Source: Nymphaea colorata
Lineage: Eukaryota > Streptophyta > Magnoliopsida > Nymphaeales > Nymphaeaceae
Reading direction: 5' to 3'
Length of the DNA stretch: 64,000 bases
Assembly: GCF_008831285.2 (NCBI RefSeq)
Contig: NC_045144.1
Coordinates: forward strand, 2,296,001 to 2,360,000
Shown: piece by piece, positions 48,401-60,561 of the stretch
How the letters are laid out: every line of letters starts with the position of its first letter
How positions within the stretch are numbered: the first letter of the stretch is position 1
Notes under the pieces: model-generated
Told to the model about the DNA's origin: nothing
Seen by the model: only the letters and a program-made list of their open reading frames with translations
The model's database searches: none
Translations under genes and position numbers: made by a program

Positions 48401-48859
48401 TTAGCGTGGGCAAATTTCGTAACTATGGAACCCCAAGCTTGAAGTACCAAAGTTAACGTATAGTATGTGATACCGTATTTTGTGCATCTATAAGAATGCA
48501 TATATATCGGCATTAATGAATGATAATTAGCTTGCATTAAAAATATATATGATTTCCATGATATGCTTTGTTTGAAGGCAAGTTTCCATTAGCAAAGTTT
48601 ACTAATGATCTCTAACATGGTGTACTAGATATAATTGTATTTTGGTTTATTGAGTAGTTCATGAAGGAGCCTAGACAACATGGAAGAAAGAAGTTGGATT
48701 CAGAAAAATGGATAAATGTTGTAAGATATTTGAAGAATATTATTATTAATAATTTAATACTACATGATCCTTGAAAATTGAAATCCACTTATTCTACCAT
48801 TTGACAGGTCTAGTCTTGAATTTTTACGTGGGATACTTAATTTTGTCAAATTTTCAGCT

Positions 48860-51800
48860 CCAAATAGTTCATTTTCTGATGTGAACTTTGTTGCCCATGT
48901 TAAAGATGCAACAATGGCTTATATCAATTAGCTAAATATATAGTAAATCACATAGCATGCAATGGATTTGTTGAAAGCTATACAAGATGGTATTTTCATG
49001 GAGAATCGATATTACCACTAAGTGATGTTTGGAAGTACTAAAGATGCAAATGATGAAATGGTTGACATGACTGCTGCTACATGTGGTCAAACTACAGAAA
49101 ATGAAGATGATGATTTTGTTGCACAAGACACTGAAATGCTACATCTACCAATTTGTTAAGAGAGACGAAAACAAAGTTATATATAGGGTGCACAACATTT
49201 ACAAAATTGTCATCCATTATTGATTACTTCATATAAAATGCATTAGTGGTTGGAGTCACAAGTCATTCGATATGTAACTTAAATTATTAGTTGATAGATT
49301 TCCTACGGAGTGCAATTGCCTAAGTCTCATTATGAAGCAAAGAAAATCATTACTGGATTGGGGCTTGATTATAAAAAAATAAATGTTTGTAATAACAATT
49401 GCATGTTATGTTGGAAAGAATCTAAAAAAAAAAAAGATAAATGTGACATTTGTGGCTCTTCAATATGGAAAGGTGGTGAAAAACAAAATGATATTGGGCA
49501 GACTTGTTCAAGCAGAGTATATCAAGTTCCCATAATTTTTTTTTGTCATTTTTCATTGATCTCAAGATTAAAGGAACTATTTAAGTTAGCTGAAAGTGCA
49601 GCTCAAATAAGATGGCTCGATGAAGAGCATGCAACCGATAGTATTTTAGGACATCCTATAGGTTCAATTGCATGGAAATCTTTTGATGAATCACCCATGA
49701 TGTTTGTTATGGATGCTCATGATCTGAGACTTGGATTGACAAGCGATTGTTTCAATCATTATGAAAATTTGGGCACTACTTATATTGTGTGATCCGTTCT
49801 TATATTTGTTTATAATTTTCCACCCTGGATGTGTATGAAACAATCATATACATTTCTTTCATTGTTCATTGCAAGGCCATGGTTTGTTGGAAATAAAATG
49901 GATATTCTTTTGCAACCACTTGCTGTTACGAATTGAAAATATTGTGTGATTGCTCGATTCAAACATATGATGCATCAAAATGAATATTTTTCGATGTTGA
50001 TTTTTCTACATATGGTGATTTGTCATGATGGAGCACTAAAGGAAAATTGTCTTGTCCAATATGTCATAAAGCTACACCATCATTTCAATTAAAACATAAC
50101 AAGAAAGAGTGCTACATGAAATCGAAGGTTTTTACCATAGATCTCAAATTTTGGTGAGAAAAAAGATCATTTGATGGCAATGTTGTAATGAAAATGCCTC
50201 CAAATCCACTTTCAGGGGCAAATGTACTGCACCAACTACAATGTCATTGAAACTTAATATTCGATAATGTTGGATCTCCTGATATCCATTTATCATATAA
50301 TTGAGAGAAAAATAATATATTCTATTACATTACCATATTGGGAGTCTTAACATATTACGTTACAACTTGGATGTAATGCATATAGAGAAAAATATATGAC
50401 AACATTCTTGGGACATTGTTAATGATTCAAGGAAAGTCAAAGGACTTTTTGAAGGCAAGATTAGATTTGCAAGAGACGAATATGAGACCAGTATTGCACC
50501 TTTGGCGGCAGAACTTTAAAGTGATTCTTCCAGCGACATGTTATACTATGAATAAACAAGGAAAGACTTTTTTTGGTAAAGTGTTGATGGATGTCAAAGT
50601 TTTGGATGTTTGTTCTGCAATATTACACAACATATAAATATAAATAACCACAAAATTTCTTTTCTTAAAAGTCATGACTGTTGTATGTTGATGCAACAAT
50701 TTTTTCAATAGCCTTGAGAAAATCTGTATCAAGAATGGTTAATACAAGGGCGATACATAAAGATGAAATAAAGAAGTTGGATTAGCAAATTATTATTGTT
50801 GTAGGCCATGCAGAGAAAATTTTTCCTCCAACTTCTTTTGACATTATGGTTCATTTGGTGGTTCATGTTGCACATGAAGTACATCTAGGAGGGCCTGTGT
50901 AATATCATTGGATGCATCTTGTTGAAAGGTAATGTTTAAATATTCTATTGCATTTTTTATTTTCATTCATGTGGGCTAAAAGTAAATTTCATACATTTTT
51001 GTTGATAAGTATCTATAAAAGTTGAAAAGTTTTGTACGTAATTGAAACCAACTAGAGGGATCAATTGTAGAAGGCTATATAGCTGAAGAATGCTTAACTT
51101 TTTGTTCTAGATATTTACATGAAATAAATACTCAAGCACAATTACCTATTTACTTTTTGACCATGAACCGGTGGCCCCTTTTCTTGAGTATGTTATTATT
51201 TTCTCTTTTATAACATTTTACACGATTGAATATGGAATATTATTTCCATTAATTATCATGTATTTCGAATGGACATGCAGGAAACATCTAAACTTGGTCA
51301 AAAGACAAAATTGCAGTCAACCTCGTAAAATTGAGTGGATTCATAAGGCTAAGCTTTATAATTGGTTTTGTGACCATGTATGTACATAAAATTATATTAT
51401 GAGGTTTGAAACTCACAGATATATATTTTGTATGCAGTACTAATATCCTCACATTTACATTAGATTTATGAATTACATGCCAAAGGTCATTGCGAAGGTC
51501 TCGCAGATGAAGTAATGTGGCTTGCTTAATATCCGCAAAATGTTGTCAAGAGATACAAGGGATTCGTCATTAATGGATTCACGTTTCTTCAAAATTTTAG
51601 AAGAGCGCCGACAAACTCAAATAATGGTGTCATTGTTATTTCAAAGACATCTACCTTTTCAAGTGCACGAGACACATCTCCTATTCTTGATGAAGTTACT
51701 TATTATGGAGTTATTGAAGATATAACTGAAGTTGAATATCATCTTAATGTAAGCTTTGTCTTGTTCAACTGTCAATGATTTGATGTTCTTAGTGCAAACA

Positions 51801-52080
51801 ATAAAGGTGTTAAAGTTGATGAATATAGGTTCACTTTTTCAATACAAGATATCAATGCATGATAGACAGACCATTTGTATTAGCTAACCAAGTGGAACAA
51901 GTCTTTCATGTCCAAGATCCCATTGAAGAAGCCTAGCAAGTTGTAGTGGGAACAAAGCCAATGGATTTCTATGATGTTTTTAGAAATAAAGTAAACGAAA
52001 TTACTGATGAGGACAAGATGCGTCTGATAGAATATCTATCATATACTAGATGATAGTAGACCTTGATAAAGACAATAATA
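48860..52080 (+). pseudogene. CACTA (En/Spm) transposase, tnp2 type, broken
   Basis: Plus-strand fragments are in family order. 49310-49792 is the best (160 codons): LPKSHYEAKKIITGLGLDY, CNNNCMLCWKES, CDICGSSIWKGG, LISRLKELFKLAESAAQIRW, SDCFNHYENLGTTYIV, the core of the tnp2 transposase domain. 49800-50200 continues with STYGDLS, WSTKGKLSCPICHKATPSF and CYMKSKVFT. 50416-50637: GKSKDFLKARLDLQETNMRP and LPATCYTMNKQGKTFF. 50800-51000: EKIFPPTSFDIMVHLVVHVA, the DUF4218 start. 51750-51850: VLFNCQ and GVKVDEYRFTF, the DUF4216 region. Stops and frame changes separate the parts. The terminal CACTA motifs were not found. Confidence 0.87.
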
Positions 52081-53755
52081 TCTCATGGACTAGAACAGAT
52101 GTGCCTATTACTTTTATTGTTAATGCACCTACTACACTTATTGATGCAATTATACAACATGATGAAGAAGATGCATAGGTAACTGCACAAAATGCACTTA
52201 GTTACAATTGATTGCATATCATTGGGTGAATGAATTATAATTTATTTTTTGTTTTATTGTTGTTATTAACATGGTCATGCTTTTATTCTTATGCAGTCGC
52301 TGCCCAATGGTGATTAGTCACTCTCAGGATTCCTACTCAATTGATGCATCTCCCAGTAATTATTTACCTATGCTTTGATTTTTTTTTTTTTTTTTTACTT
52401 GAGCATCTCTTCAAGATAAATAAATCACTTCAACATTTAGATTTTCAGCTTTGGCACCTCAACGTCGAAGCAAAAATTGCTGCTCACGTGCATTGAGCAC
52501 CTTGAAGCTCCATGCAAGAGGAAAAATAAAGCTCAAATTGAATACTCATAGTCAGCCTCAATAGGTGTGGATGCCCAAAAGTTAAGTACATATATTGGGA
52601 CACTAGCTCACAATGTAGAACAAACACCTCGACATTACTTCACATGGTCAGAATTACCAGATTTATACAAGGAGGATATATGGAGACTTATTCAAGTATG
52701 GTGATTCCTTTGTCCCTTGCCTATATTTATTTATATTATGTCTCTCTCTTATTTGATACTTTCTTTTTCTAATCACACTAATCATTATCCTTTAGGCAAA
52801 GTATGAGCTTCATGACAATACAATTAATATCAATATCGTTAATCCATGAGTCTTCAAAGTACATGCAAGACTATGAAGGACTTGGAGGTGCAAGCTATGT
52901 AAAATTTAATGATAAATAAAGTCTCATGTTGAGTGTATAAAGCATCAGGAGGGAGACCATGCCAAAAATGCAATGGGAGCTTTTTATGCAATAGTTTGAC
53001 ACAGATAAATGCAAAGTTATGGTTTAAAATGTAATAACCATTGTGTATATAAGATGTATTTTATGTGTATGTCGTTTCATAAATGCTTTTGTTTTCACTA
53101 AAATGGTTTGACAATACAAGCAAAAAGTAAAATAAGTAAAGCCATTTGAGGTCTACATAAATTTCCCAAAAGCTTTGCACATGCTCATGCAGAATTTGAA
53201 AGTTTATACTTTTTATACTTCAGAATTTACATAAGACTTTTTTGTTTTCTATTTGTCATATTATCTTATTGGTTGGTTAATCTAACAATATGCAACTCTT
53301 ACATTTGTGGGATGAGAGCACTGAACCACAAACATCCTGAGCACAGTTTTGGGATCAGTTACAATAGTTCGAATCATGAAAATGTTGGAAACTTGGAAAT
53401 GAAGCTACATGTGAAATGATTGTGAGATATACTTTACGTGCTTGTTCGTGTGTCTTTTGACCTTATAAATTTTGTGTAATTGGTAGGAAAAAATAACCGA
53501 AGCCTTGGCGAAATTACATGAAGGTTCAAAGGATATTCAATATCTCAAACTTCACATTCTATTCTAGGTTGGCATTCTAGATGCAATCCCTTTTACTGTC
53601 ATACTAAAGAAGATCAATAATACTTGTTTCCTTTACTGCAAGTGGTTTGCTCTCTTCTCCATATATGTGAAGCAAATCTTCTCTCTTCTTTATCATCCTA
53701 AAACATTCATACTGAATGGATGAACAATTGCTCTCCCTTTAGGATCTTGACATAT
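52081..53755 (+). other. probable 3' part of the CACTA element
   Basis: Short plus-strand protein-like pieces (for example RRSKNCCSRALSTLKLHARG around 52460-52520 and a possible second transposon protein region near 52640-52860) are scattered among stops. No domain was established. The region ends at the target duplication of the gypsy element. Confidence 0.4.
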
Positions 53756-54240
53756 TGATGCAGAATAGGACCACGTCACTCTCTTGGGTCCAGTTCCTCG
53801 CCTTAGGTTCCACCTTCGGGCATCAGTGCAGTTCACGAATCTTCAACCGTGGGATCCCCTATGGACCCAGAGCATACACGAGAGGAGGTGCCTCTACTTA
53901 GATACTCGAGGCGGACCAAGAGTTGAATTGTAATTTTGATTTACGTATGTTATTTTGTGACCTATTTTGTAAGTATGCTCATTCGTATCTTTGTTGATCC
54001 ATTTGGATCCAGAATACTTGTTCAGGATCCGACCCGTTTCTACACTCTCGCCCATATAAATGGGCGACCGTTCATTTTGTACTCACTTGATGTCGAATGA
54101 AGAAAGGGTTTATTTTTGTTTTGTGCTGCTTTCATCTTCTACTTTCTTCTTGTCGCCTAGTGTAACTAGTTAGTTTAGGAAGTTTGTTGTCTTATGCAAG
54201 TAGGCATTGCAAAGTCTGTTTTGCAAGCTGTGTTGCATCA
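53756..54240 (+). repeat. 5' LTR of the gypsy element
   Basis: A 485-bp copy with the TATA-type phrase CCCATATAAATGGG near 54052, consistent with the promoter, and CATCA at its inner end. It differs from the 3' LTR by a modest number of substitutions and short indels. It also contains the copied tail of the polyprotein frame (EEVPLLRYSRRTKS and stop). Confidence 0.93.
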
Positions 54241-54243
54241 GTT

Positions 54244-54256
54244 TGGTATCGGAGCA
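54244..54256 (+). other. primer-binding site of the gypsy element
   Basis: TGGTATCGGAGC lies three bases inside the 5' LTR and differs by one base from the common TGGTATCAGAGC complementary to initiator Met-tRNA. Confidence 0.85.
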
Positions 54257-54278
54257 AAGCTTCGTTCCTACCGTGCAC

Positions 54279-56745
54279 ATGACTGCTGCAAAAGAAGCAA
54301 GAGAAAAAGAAGAAGAAAAGGTGAATGACTCTGCTCCAGAAAAAAGAATTACAGAGTTTGCATCGAATGTAAATGAGAACAATCAAACAGAAATCGTGCG
54401 GTCTGAAAGGGAAAGTCAAGAAAACTTACAGCAGACTATGGCAAAGCACGAATTTGAGATTGCCCACATCAGGCGAGACCTTGCTACTGCAACTAGGAGA
54501 ATGGATGAAAGGTTCAATGAGTTCAAGGATGAGATCAAAGGAATGCTATGTTCGTTTTTGCAGTACTCACAGAGTAAAACGGAGAATTTCCAGGCGTTAC
54601 CTACTACAAACGGGGCTCCCAACTACTCTGTGAGAGACGACAAGGCATTGGCGTAACGTGGAATCAAGAATGCGCATCATTGGAAAGGGTTTCCGTTGGA
54701 GCTTGCCAGCAAACGTTCCAAATCCGGCGTCATCAAAACCCTATGCCGGAGTTCCCCTATTTTCGACCGGAGGAAGTGGAGACTCAGCCTCGTCTTCCTC
54801 CCATCGTCAGGCGGGAACGACGGGCATGGGTTCAACCATGCCCACTAGCGAACAGTTGATGTTACCCAGTCTGGCTAATGGAGCATCGACAACGCCAGTT
54901 CTTCCATCGCTGGCTGGTGGTACAGCGAGGAATGTCGCTGGTGCTTCTGCAATCTGGGGGCGAAGATAGGATGTGCCCCTGTCCGACCGGCCGCCGTCCA
55001 TTGTTCTGCCACCTGCCGTTGCGCCGCCCACTGATGCTCGTGAACCGAAGGGGGGGGCGCCCGCCATCGCCATCCACCCACCATCATCACGGGTGGGAGA
55101 TGGTGGTCGCCCGTCCCTCCGCCGGCTGTTTCCCCTTTCTGTGTCAGGTGGAAAGGGGGAACCCCGACCCTCTCGCGAGAGATCGAGAGGCCCGACGGTT
55201 TGAACCGGTACCGGATCGAACCGACTTGGGCCATGGAACCGATTCAAATCTGTATCGCCCGATCCAAGGTGATTTGGGTTTGAATCCAGGTCCAAACTTT
55301 TTAAATGGCCCTTTTCAACCCAGTTTAGATCCATTAGTGTCCCCTAATATAATCCAAACCTATAATTCTAGCCTCAAACCTGCCCCAAGAACCAACCTAG
55401 ACCATAATTGGACCCAGAACCCGCTCATTTTGTTTCCCGAAACCGGATCAGAACCAGATCCATTCTCTTATCGATTCTGGAGTGAGTTCAAATCCAGTCT
55501 TCTATCCACAAAACTCGATCCATAATCCAACATAAACCACTCTCGGTCCGACTAGTAGTTTAGGAGCAAACCCAATCCAAACCCAAACCTTTATCCAAAC
55601 CCCTATCCAAATTCGTCCTTAAGCCCATACCCAAATCCACATGTGAACCCTTTTCACGCCCCATACCCATTCCCAAATCCATAGTCATATCCATATTTGC
55701 CTGCCCATGTGACCCAAGCCCCAGATCCAGTTCCATTTTTTGTAGGCACCGTCAGAGAGCCACCACTTCCTCAAGCTCCATAGCAAAGGTGTCAGTAGAT
55801 CGGTCCCCTTGCAGATTGAACCCACCAGAGGGCACCCCCTGTTGAGCCGTACCGACCCCATGCACCAGCCGAGAATGATAGCGACTCAGCCTTTTCAGAT
55901 GATAACGAGTTTTGTCGTGCGCATCCAGCACGACCAGTTGACCATCGACACAGGCATACCGCAGATCATCCAGATCGCCCGACCATATATGGGGTGAGGT
56001 TGGACCTTTCAAAGTTTGTTGGGTGATTCGATGCACAAGAGTACTTTGACTGGGCATATGCAGTCCAGTTCTTCTTCGACTACCACCAGGTGGAGGAGCA
56101 TCACAGAGTGCCACTTGCTGCGACTAGACTGCGTGAGCTTGCATAGACTTGGTGGTTTGAGCTTCAGAGATCGTATGAGCGACGCGGTCAACGACCAGTG
56201 CAGGCTTGGGGCAAGATGTAGAAGCTGATGCAGGCCAAGTTTGTACCCTTGGACCACACTGAGAGGGCATACAAGGAGTACCTCGATCTTCGTCAGGGCT
56301 CGAGATCTGTAACGGATTACACGGCAGAGTTTCATCGACTTTCACTGCGCGTCCAGATTGTGGAGACTGAGCATCAACAGGTTATCAGGTACGTTTCTGG
56401 TCTTCGCCCCTCTATTTCTAATGAATTTAATTGTACCAGAGTAGATACTCTAGATCAGGCAAGCAACTATGCAATGAACATAGAAGAAACTTTGAAACGT
56501 AAACATGAAACCCGAGTGTCTAGGGGTGACGCCTCGCGTCGCCCCAAGTCGAGTTTTCCAACCAGGGGAGGTAGCTCCTCAAAATCTGTTGAGTCCAAGC
56601 CCGTACCGCCTTCCCCTGGTAAAGGCGAGCAATCAGGTCCAGCCTATAACACCCGATCTAAAACTCGTACTTCAGACCAGACCATCTGTTATTTTAGGTG
56701 TCATGAGTTAGGTCACTTAGCTTCAAAATGCCCAAATTCCCAATA
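54279..56745 (+). pseudogene. gypsy gag with zinc knuckle, broken
   Basis: ATG 54279 starts a charged coiled-coil-like N-terminus (AKEAREKEEEKVNDSAPEKR; HEFEIAHIRRDLATATRRMD). The frame ends at 54656, and a different frame continues through a Gly/Ser/Pro-rich stretch, with a stop at 54967. Around 55560-55740 it is rich in Pro-Asn-Pro. The gag domain proper follows from about 56000 (FVG, stop, FDAQEYFDWAYAVQFFFDY; LMQAKFVPLDHTERAYKEYL; TDYTAEFHRLSLRVQIVE). The zinc knuckle CYFRCHELGHLASKC ends it. At least four stops or shifts are visible. Confidence 0.85.
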
Positions 56746-56786
56746 GAAAACTCATTTGGCAGAGACTATAGAGGAACCGCCAGATT

Positions 56787-57488
56787 TTGACGGTAAGGAA
56801 GCCTCGAGTGGCTCATCTGATGTGTGACAACATAAGCAACCTTTTGTCAATTCGTCACGTCATGACTGCACCTAAAGAAAAATCAGACTCTTCATGGTTG
56901 CGTAGTAACATTTTCAGGACTCGATGCAAGTGTGAGGGGTATATTTATGATGTGATTGTAGACAGTCGTGCGTGTGAGAACTTAGTTTCATAGGATGTAG
57001 TTTCTACCCTAGGCCTGAAACCAGAGAAGCGCACTCAACCTTATAAGATGGCCCGGTTTAAGAAAGGAAAAGAAGTTCACGTCACTCAATGGTGCCTGAT
57101 TAAAATTTCAATGAGACCTCACTACCTGGATGAAGTGTGGTGCGATGTTGTTCCTATGAATGCTTGTCACATTCTCCTTGGACGACCTTGGCAATATGAT
57201 GGGAAAACCGTTCATGATGGACACAAGAATACTTATTCCTTTAGATTCAAGGGCCGGAAAGTTCTCTTGCTACCCACCAAGGAAAACACTACACAACAAG
57301 TGGGTTGTCCAGTACCCTCTAATTTTGTGGGATTATCGCGGAAAGAATTTTTGGATCATTGTGTAGAAGATGGGTTTTGCTATGCTTTGGTTGTTAAACC
57401 TGTATCTATGATCTCAACTGACTTTTCAAAAGAGGTAGCGCCACTCATTTCTGAATTTCAAGATTTTATGCTTGATGATCTGCCTTAG
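56787..57488 (+). pseudogene. gypsy protease region
   Basis: The frame has FRTRCKCEGYIYDVIVDSRAC and ENLVS, where the active-site motif would be Asp-Ser-Gly; here Gly is Arg. A stop (TAG) follows at 56992-56994. It then continues in-frame-like order with KKGKEVHVTQWCLIKI, VWCDVVPMNACHILLGRPW and YDGKTVHDGHKNTYSF, typical of the plant gypsy protease C-terminal part. A link to the RT start (PLISEFQDFMLDDLP, stop) ends it. Confidence 0.83.
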
Positions 57489-58389
57489 GGATTGCCACCA
57501 AACCGGGATGTTCAACATGCTATAGACTTTGTCCCAGGAGCTAGTTTACCCAACTTACCAGCATATCGGATGAACCCCATTGATCATGCTGAGTTGCAGA
57601 GGCAAGTAAATGAATTGCTGCAAAAGGGTCACATTCGAGAGAGTGTTAGCCTGTGTGCAGTTCTAGCTTTACTGACCCCAAAGAAAGATGGCACGAAATG
57701 GATGTGCGTGGATAGTCGAGCTATCAATAAGATCACCGTTAAGTACCGTTTCCCCATTCTGAGATTAGATGATATGTTGGATATGCTAGCGGGAGCACAA
57801 GTGTTCTCGAAAATTGATTTGAAAAGTGGATACCATCATATAAGAATTCGAGAAGGAGATGAGTGGAAAATTGCATTTAAAACGCGAGATGGACTCTATG
57901 AGTGGCTAGTCATGCCATTTGGACTGTCAAATGCACCCAACATCTTCATGAGCGTCATGACGTAAGTCCTTTAGGCCATACATTGAAAAATTTGTTGTAG
58001 TGTACTTCGATGACATTTTGGTCTTTAGCCTCACAATTTCTGATCAACTTGGTCACCTACGTCAAGTCCTAGAGACTTTGCGTAAGGAAAAATTGTTTGT
58101 CAATGCAAAGAAATGTAGTTTTCTCACTTCGAACCTTGTCTTCTTGGGGTTCATTGTTTCGTCTAAAGGAGTGCAGGCTGATCCCTCTAAGGTGCAAGCT
58201 ATCATAGACTGGCCAACGCCGAGAACAGTAGGCGATGTCAGGAGTTTTCATGGTTTAGCCACTTTCTACGGAGATTCATCAGAAACTTCAACACCATTAT
58301 GGCTCCTATCACAGAGTGTCTCAAGGGTGAAACTTTTAAGTGGACCCAAGCAGCTGAGGACGCCTTTTGCAATATCAAGGATCGTATGA
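57489..58389 (+). pseudogene. gypsy reverse transcriptase
   Basis: 57492-57965 reads [39 protein letters not shown]-like [32 protein letters not shown] and [20 protein letters not shown], ending at a stop. The catalytic segment VVYFDDILVFS (58000-58030) is present after a frame change. The thumb follows with KKCSFLTSNLVFLGFIVS and DWPTPRTVGDVRSFHGLATF. The catalytic Asp pair is preserved but the frame is broken in two places. Confidence 0.9.
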
Positions 58390-58800
58390 CTCATGCCCCT
58401 GTTGACTTTACTATACTTCACTAAGGTATTTGAGGTAGAATGTGAAGCCTCCAAGGTTGTTATTGGAGTTGTGCTTAGTCAGAAGAAGAGGCCAGTCGCT
58501 TTCTACAACGATACAGCGAGAAGCTAAGCAGAGCAAAATGTTAGTACTCTACCTATGACTTGGAGTTCTATGCTGTTGTATGAGCCCTTCGATATTGGAG
58601 ACACTATTTAATCTACAAAGAATTTGTTGTGTTTACAGATCATGAGGCACTTAAGTATATCTATAGCCAAAAAAAGATGAGTGCTCGTCATGTCAAGTGG
58701 GTTAATTTCATAGAAGAGTATGCCTTCTCCATTCGCCACCAATCAAGGAAGCTCAATAGAGTTGTAGACGCCCTCAGTAGAAAGAACAACCTATTGATGT
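58390..58800 (+). pseudogene. gypsy RNase H
   Basis: Around 58430-58560 the segments [17 protein letters not shown] and RPVAFYN are recognisable, followed by DLEFYAVV with a stop. From 58629 an open frame reads FTDHEALKYIYSQKKMSARH, KWVNFIEEYAFSIRH and LNRVVDALSRK, the usual end of the domain before integrase. A first catalytic Asp is replaced by Glu in ECEAS. Confidence 0.82.
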
Positions 58801-60243
58801 TCATGTCTGTGGAGGTAGTTGGATTTGAAAGTTGCAAGGACATGTATCATGCTGACTTAGATTTCAGCCACATTTGGTCTGAGTACTCTAATGCGTCTCA
58901 ACCCCTGAACTCTAAATTTTTCATTCACAATGGCTACTTTTTCCGTGGGAATAAGTTGTGTATCCCTCAAGACTTATACGATTACAACTTATTGCAGAAC
59001 TCCATGGTAATGGAATGTCGGGGCATTTTGGACAGGATAAGACTTATTCTTTGATGGATGAATGCTACTATTGGCCCAAGATGAGGAAGGATGTCATCAA
59101 GTTTGTTCAATGTTGCCATACTTGCCAAATCGCAAAGGGGCATAGACAAAATAGTGGGTTGTATACTCCCCTACCTATTCCAGATTGGCTTTGGGAGCAT
59201 GTTTCTATGGATTTCATTGTGGGACTTCCCAAGACGGTTTGTAAAGTGGATGCAATCATGGTTGTTGTAGACAGATTTTTGAAGATGGCCATTTTCATTC
59301 CATGCAAGAGGACGACAAATGCGTCATTAGTTGCCTCTTACTATTTCAAAGATGTGGCACAGTTTCATAGTCTTCCTCGTTCCATCACATCAGATCGAGA
59401 TACACGATTCCTGAGTCATTTTTGGCGTTCACTATGGTCTCTGCTTAATACTAAACTTTAGTTCAGTAGTGCTTACCACCCTCAGACTAATGGCCAAACG
59501 GAGGTAGTCAATAGAATTTTAGGAAACCTATTCAGGTGTCTTGTAGGAGAAAATACCAAAACCTGGGACTTAGTGCTACCACAGGCTGAGTTTACGTATA
59601 ATAACTCAGTCAACCGTTCCACTGGAAAGTCTCCTTTTCAAGTGGTATATGGTCGGTCTCCAAACCATTGTTGACTTATCCCCAGTACCAGGTGCTGGAG
59701 AACATGCTCCAACGGCACTAGATGTTATTGAGTATATGTGTGATGTCTATAGCCAAGTAAAGCAGAAGCTCTTGGAGAGCTATGAAACCTACAAGTCCCG
59801 TGTTGATAAGAGTTGTCGAGATGTCAACTTTGAGGTAGGTCAACAAGTTTGTGTCTACCTACGACCTGAGCGATGTCCTCTTGGTACCTATAGTAAGTTA
59901 AGTCTTAGGAAATATGGCCTTTTCCGTATCAGTTGTCGTTTAGGAATGCTTATATGCTTGAGCTTTTTGAGGATTGGCAAATTTTGCGATCTTCAGTGTT
60001 TCTGATCTGTTTCCGTACTTTGGTGACAATGATTCGTCGGAGACGAATTCTGTCAAACCAGGTGAGAATGATGCAGGGCAGGACCAAACTCGTCACTTTC
60101 CTGGGTCCAGTTCTTCGCCTCAGGTTCCACCTTCGGGCATCAGTGCAGTTCATGAACCTTCAACCGTGGGATCCTCTGTGGACCCAGAGCATACACGAGA
60201 GGAGGTGCCTCTACGTAGATACTCGAGGCGGGCCAAGGGTTGA
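58801..60243 (+). pseudogene. gypsy integrase reaching into the 3' LTR
   Basis: The zinc-binding N-terminus (GHFGQDKTYSLMDECYYWP; CCHTCQIAKG) lies at 59020-59140. The DDE core has VSMDFIVGLP, ITSDRDTRF and, after a stop, HPQTNGQTEVVNR with the final Glu near 59500. The C-terminal part follows (FEVGQQVCVYLRPERCPLG at about 59830). Frame changes occur near 59460, 59660 and 59960. The last frame (59974-60243) runs from NFAIFSVSDLFPYFGD through the LTR border at 60069 and ends EEVPLRRYSRRAKG, stop. No chromodomain was recognised. Confidence 0.86.
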
Positions 60244-60556
60244 ATTGTAATTTTGATTTACATATGTTATTTTGTGACCTATTTTGTAAGTATGTTCATT
60301 CGTATCTTTGTTGATCCATTCGGATCCAGAATACTTGTTCAGGATCCGACCCGTTTCTACACTCTCGCCCATATAAATGGACGATCGTTCATTTTGTACT
60401 CACTTGATGTCGAATGAAGAAAAGGTTTATTTTCGTTTGTGCTGCTTTCATCTTCTACTTTCTTCTTGTTGTCTAGTGTAACTAGTTAGTTTAGAAAGTT
60501 TGTTCTCTTCTGCAAGTTGGCATTGCAAAGTCTGTTTTGCAAGCCATGTTGCATCA
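60069..60556 (+). repeat. 3' LTR of the gypsy element
   Basis: A 488-bp copy starting TGATGCAGGGCAGG and ending TTGCATCA, followed by the target duplication CATAT. Its first 175 bp are the end of the polyprotein frame. Confidence 0.93.
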
Positions 60557-60561
60557 CATAT

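Larger units (their letters stand above)
53751..60561 (+). mobile_element. Ty3/gypsy LTR retrotransposon with intact target duplication
   Basis: LTRs at 53756-54240 and 60069-60556 share the ends TGATGCA...TGCATCA. The 5-bp duplication CATAT lies at 53751-53755 and 60557-60561. A primer-binding site TGGTATCGGAGC starts at 54244. The internal order is gag with zinc knuckle, protease, reverse transcriptase, RNase H, integrase, the order of Ty3/gypsy. The coding region has several stops and frame changes and appears defective. The final coding frame runs 175 bp into the 3' LTR, as known for chromoviruses of the CRM clade. Confidence 0.93.

Noticed and set aside
53756-54240. Possible independent gene end encoding EEVPL...RRTKS
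   Set aside because: It is the copy of the polyprotein tail within the 5' LTR and has no coding sequence before it.
54807-55334. 175-codon antisense frame in gypsy gag
   Set aside because: It is antisense to the GC-rich gag linker and unrelated to any known protein.
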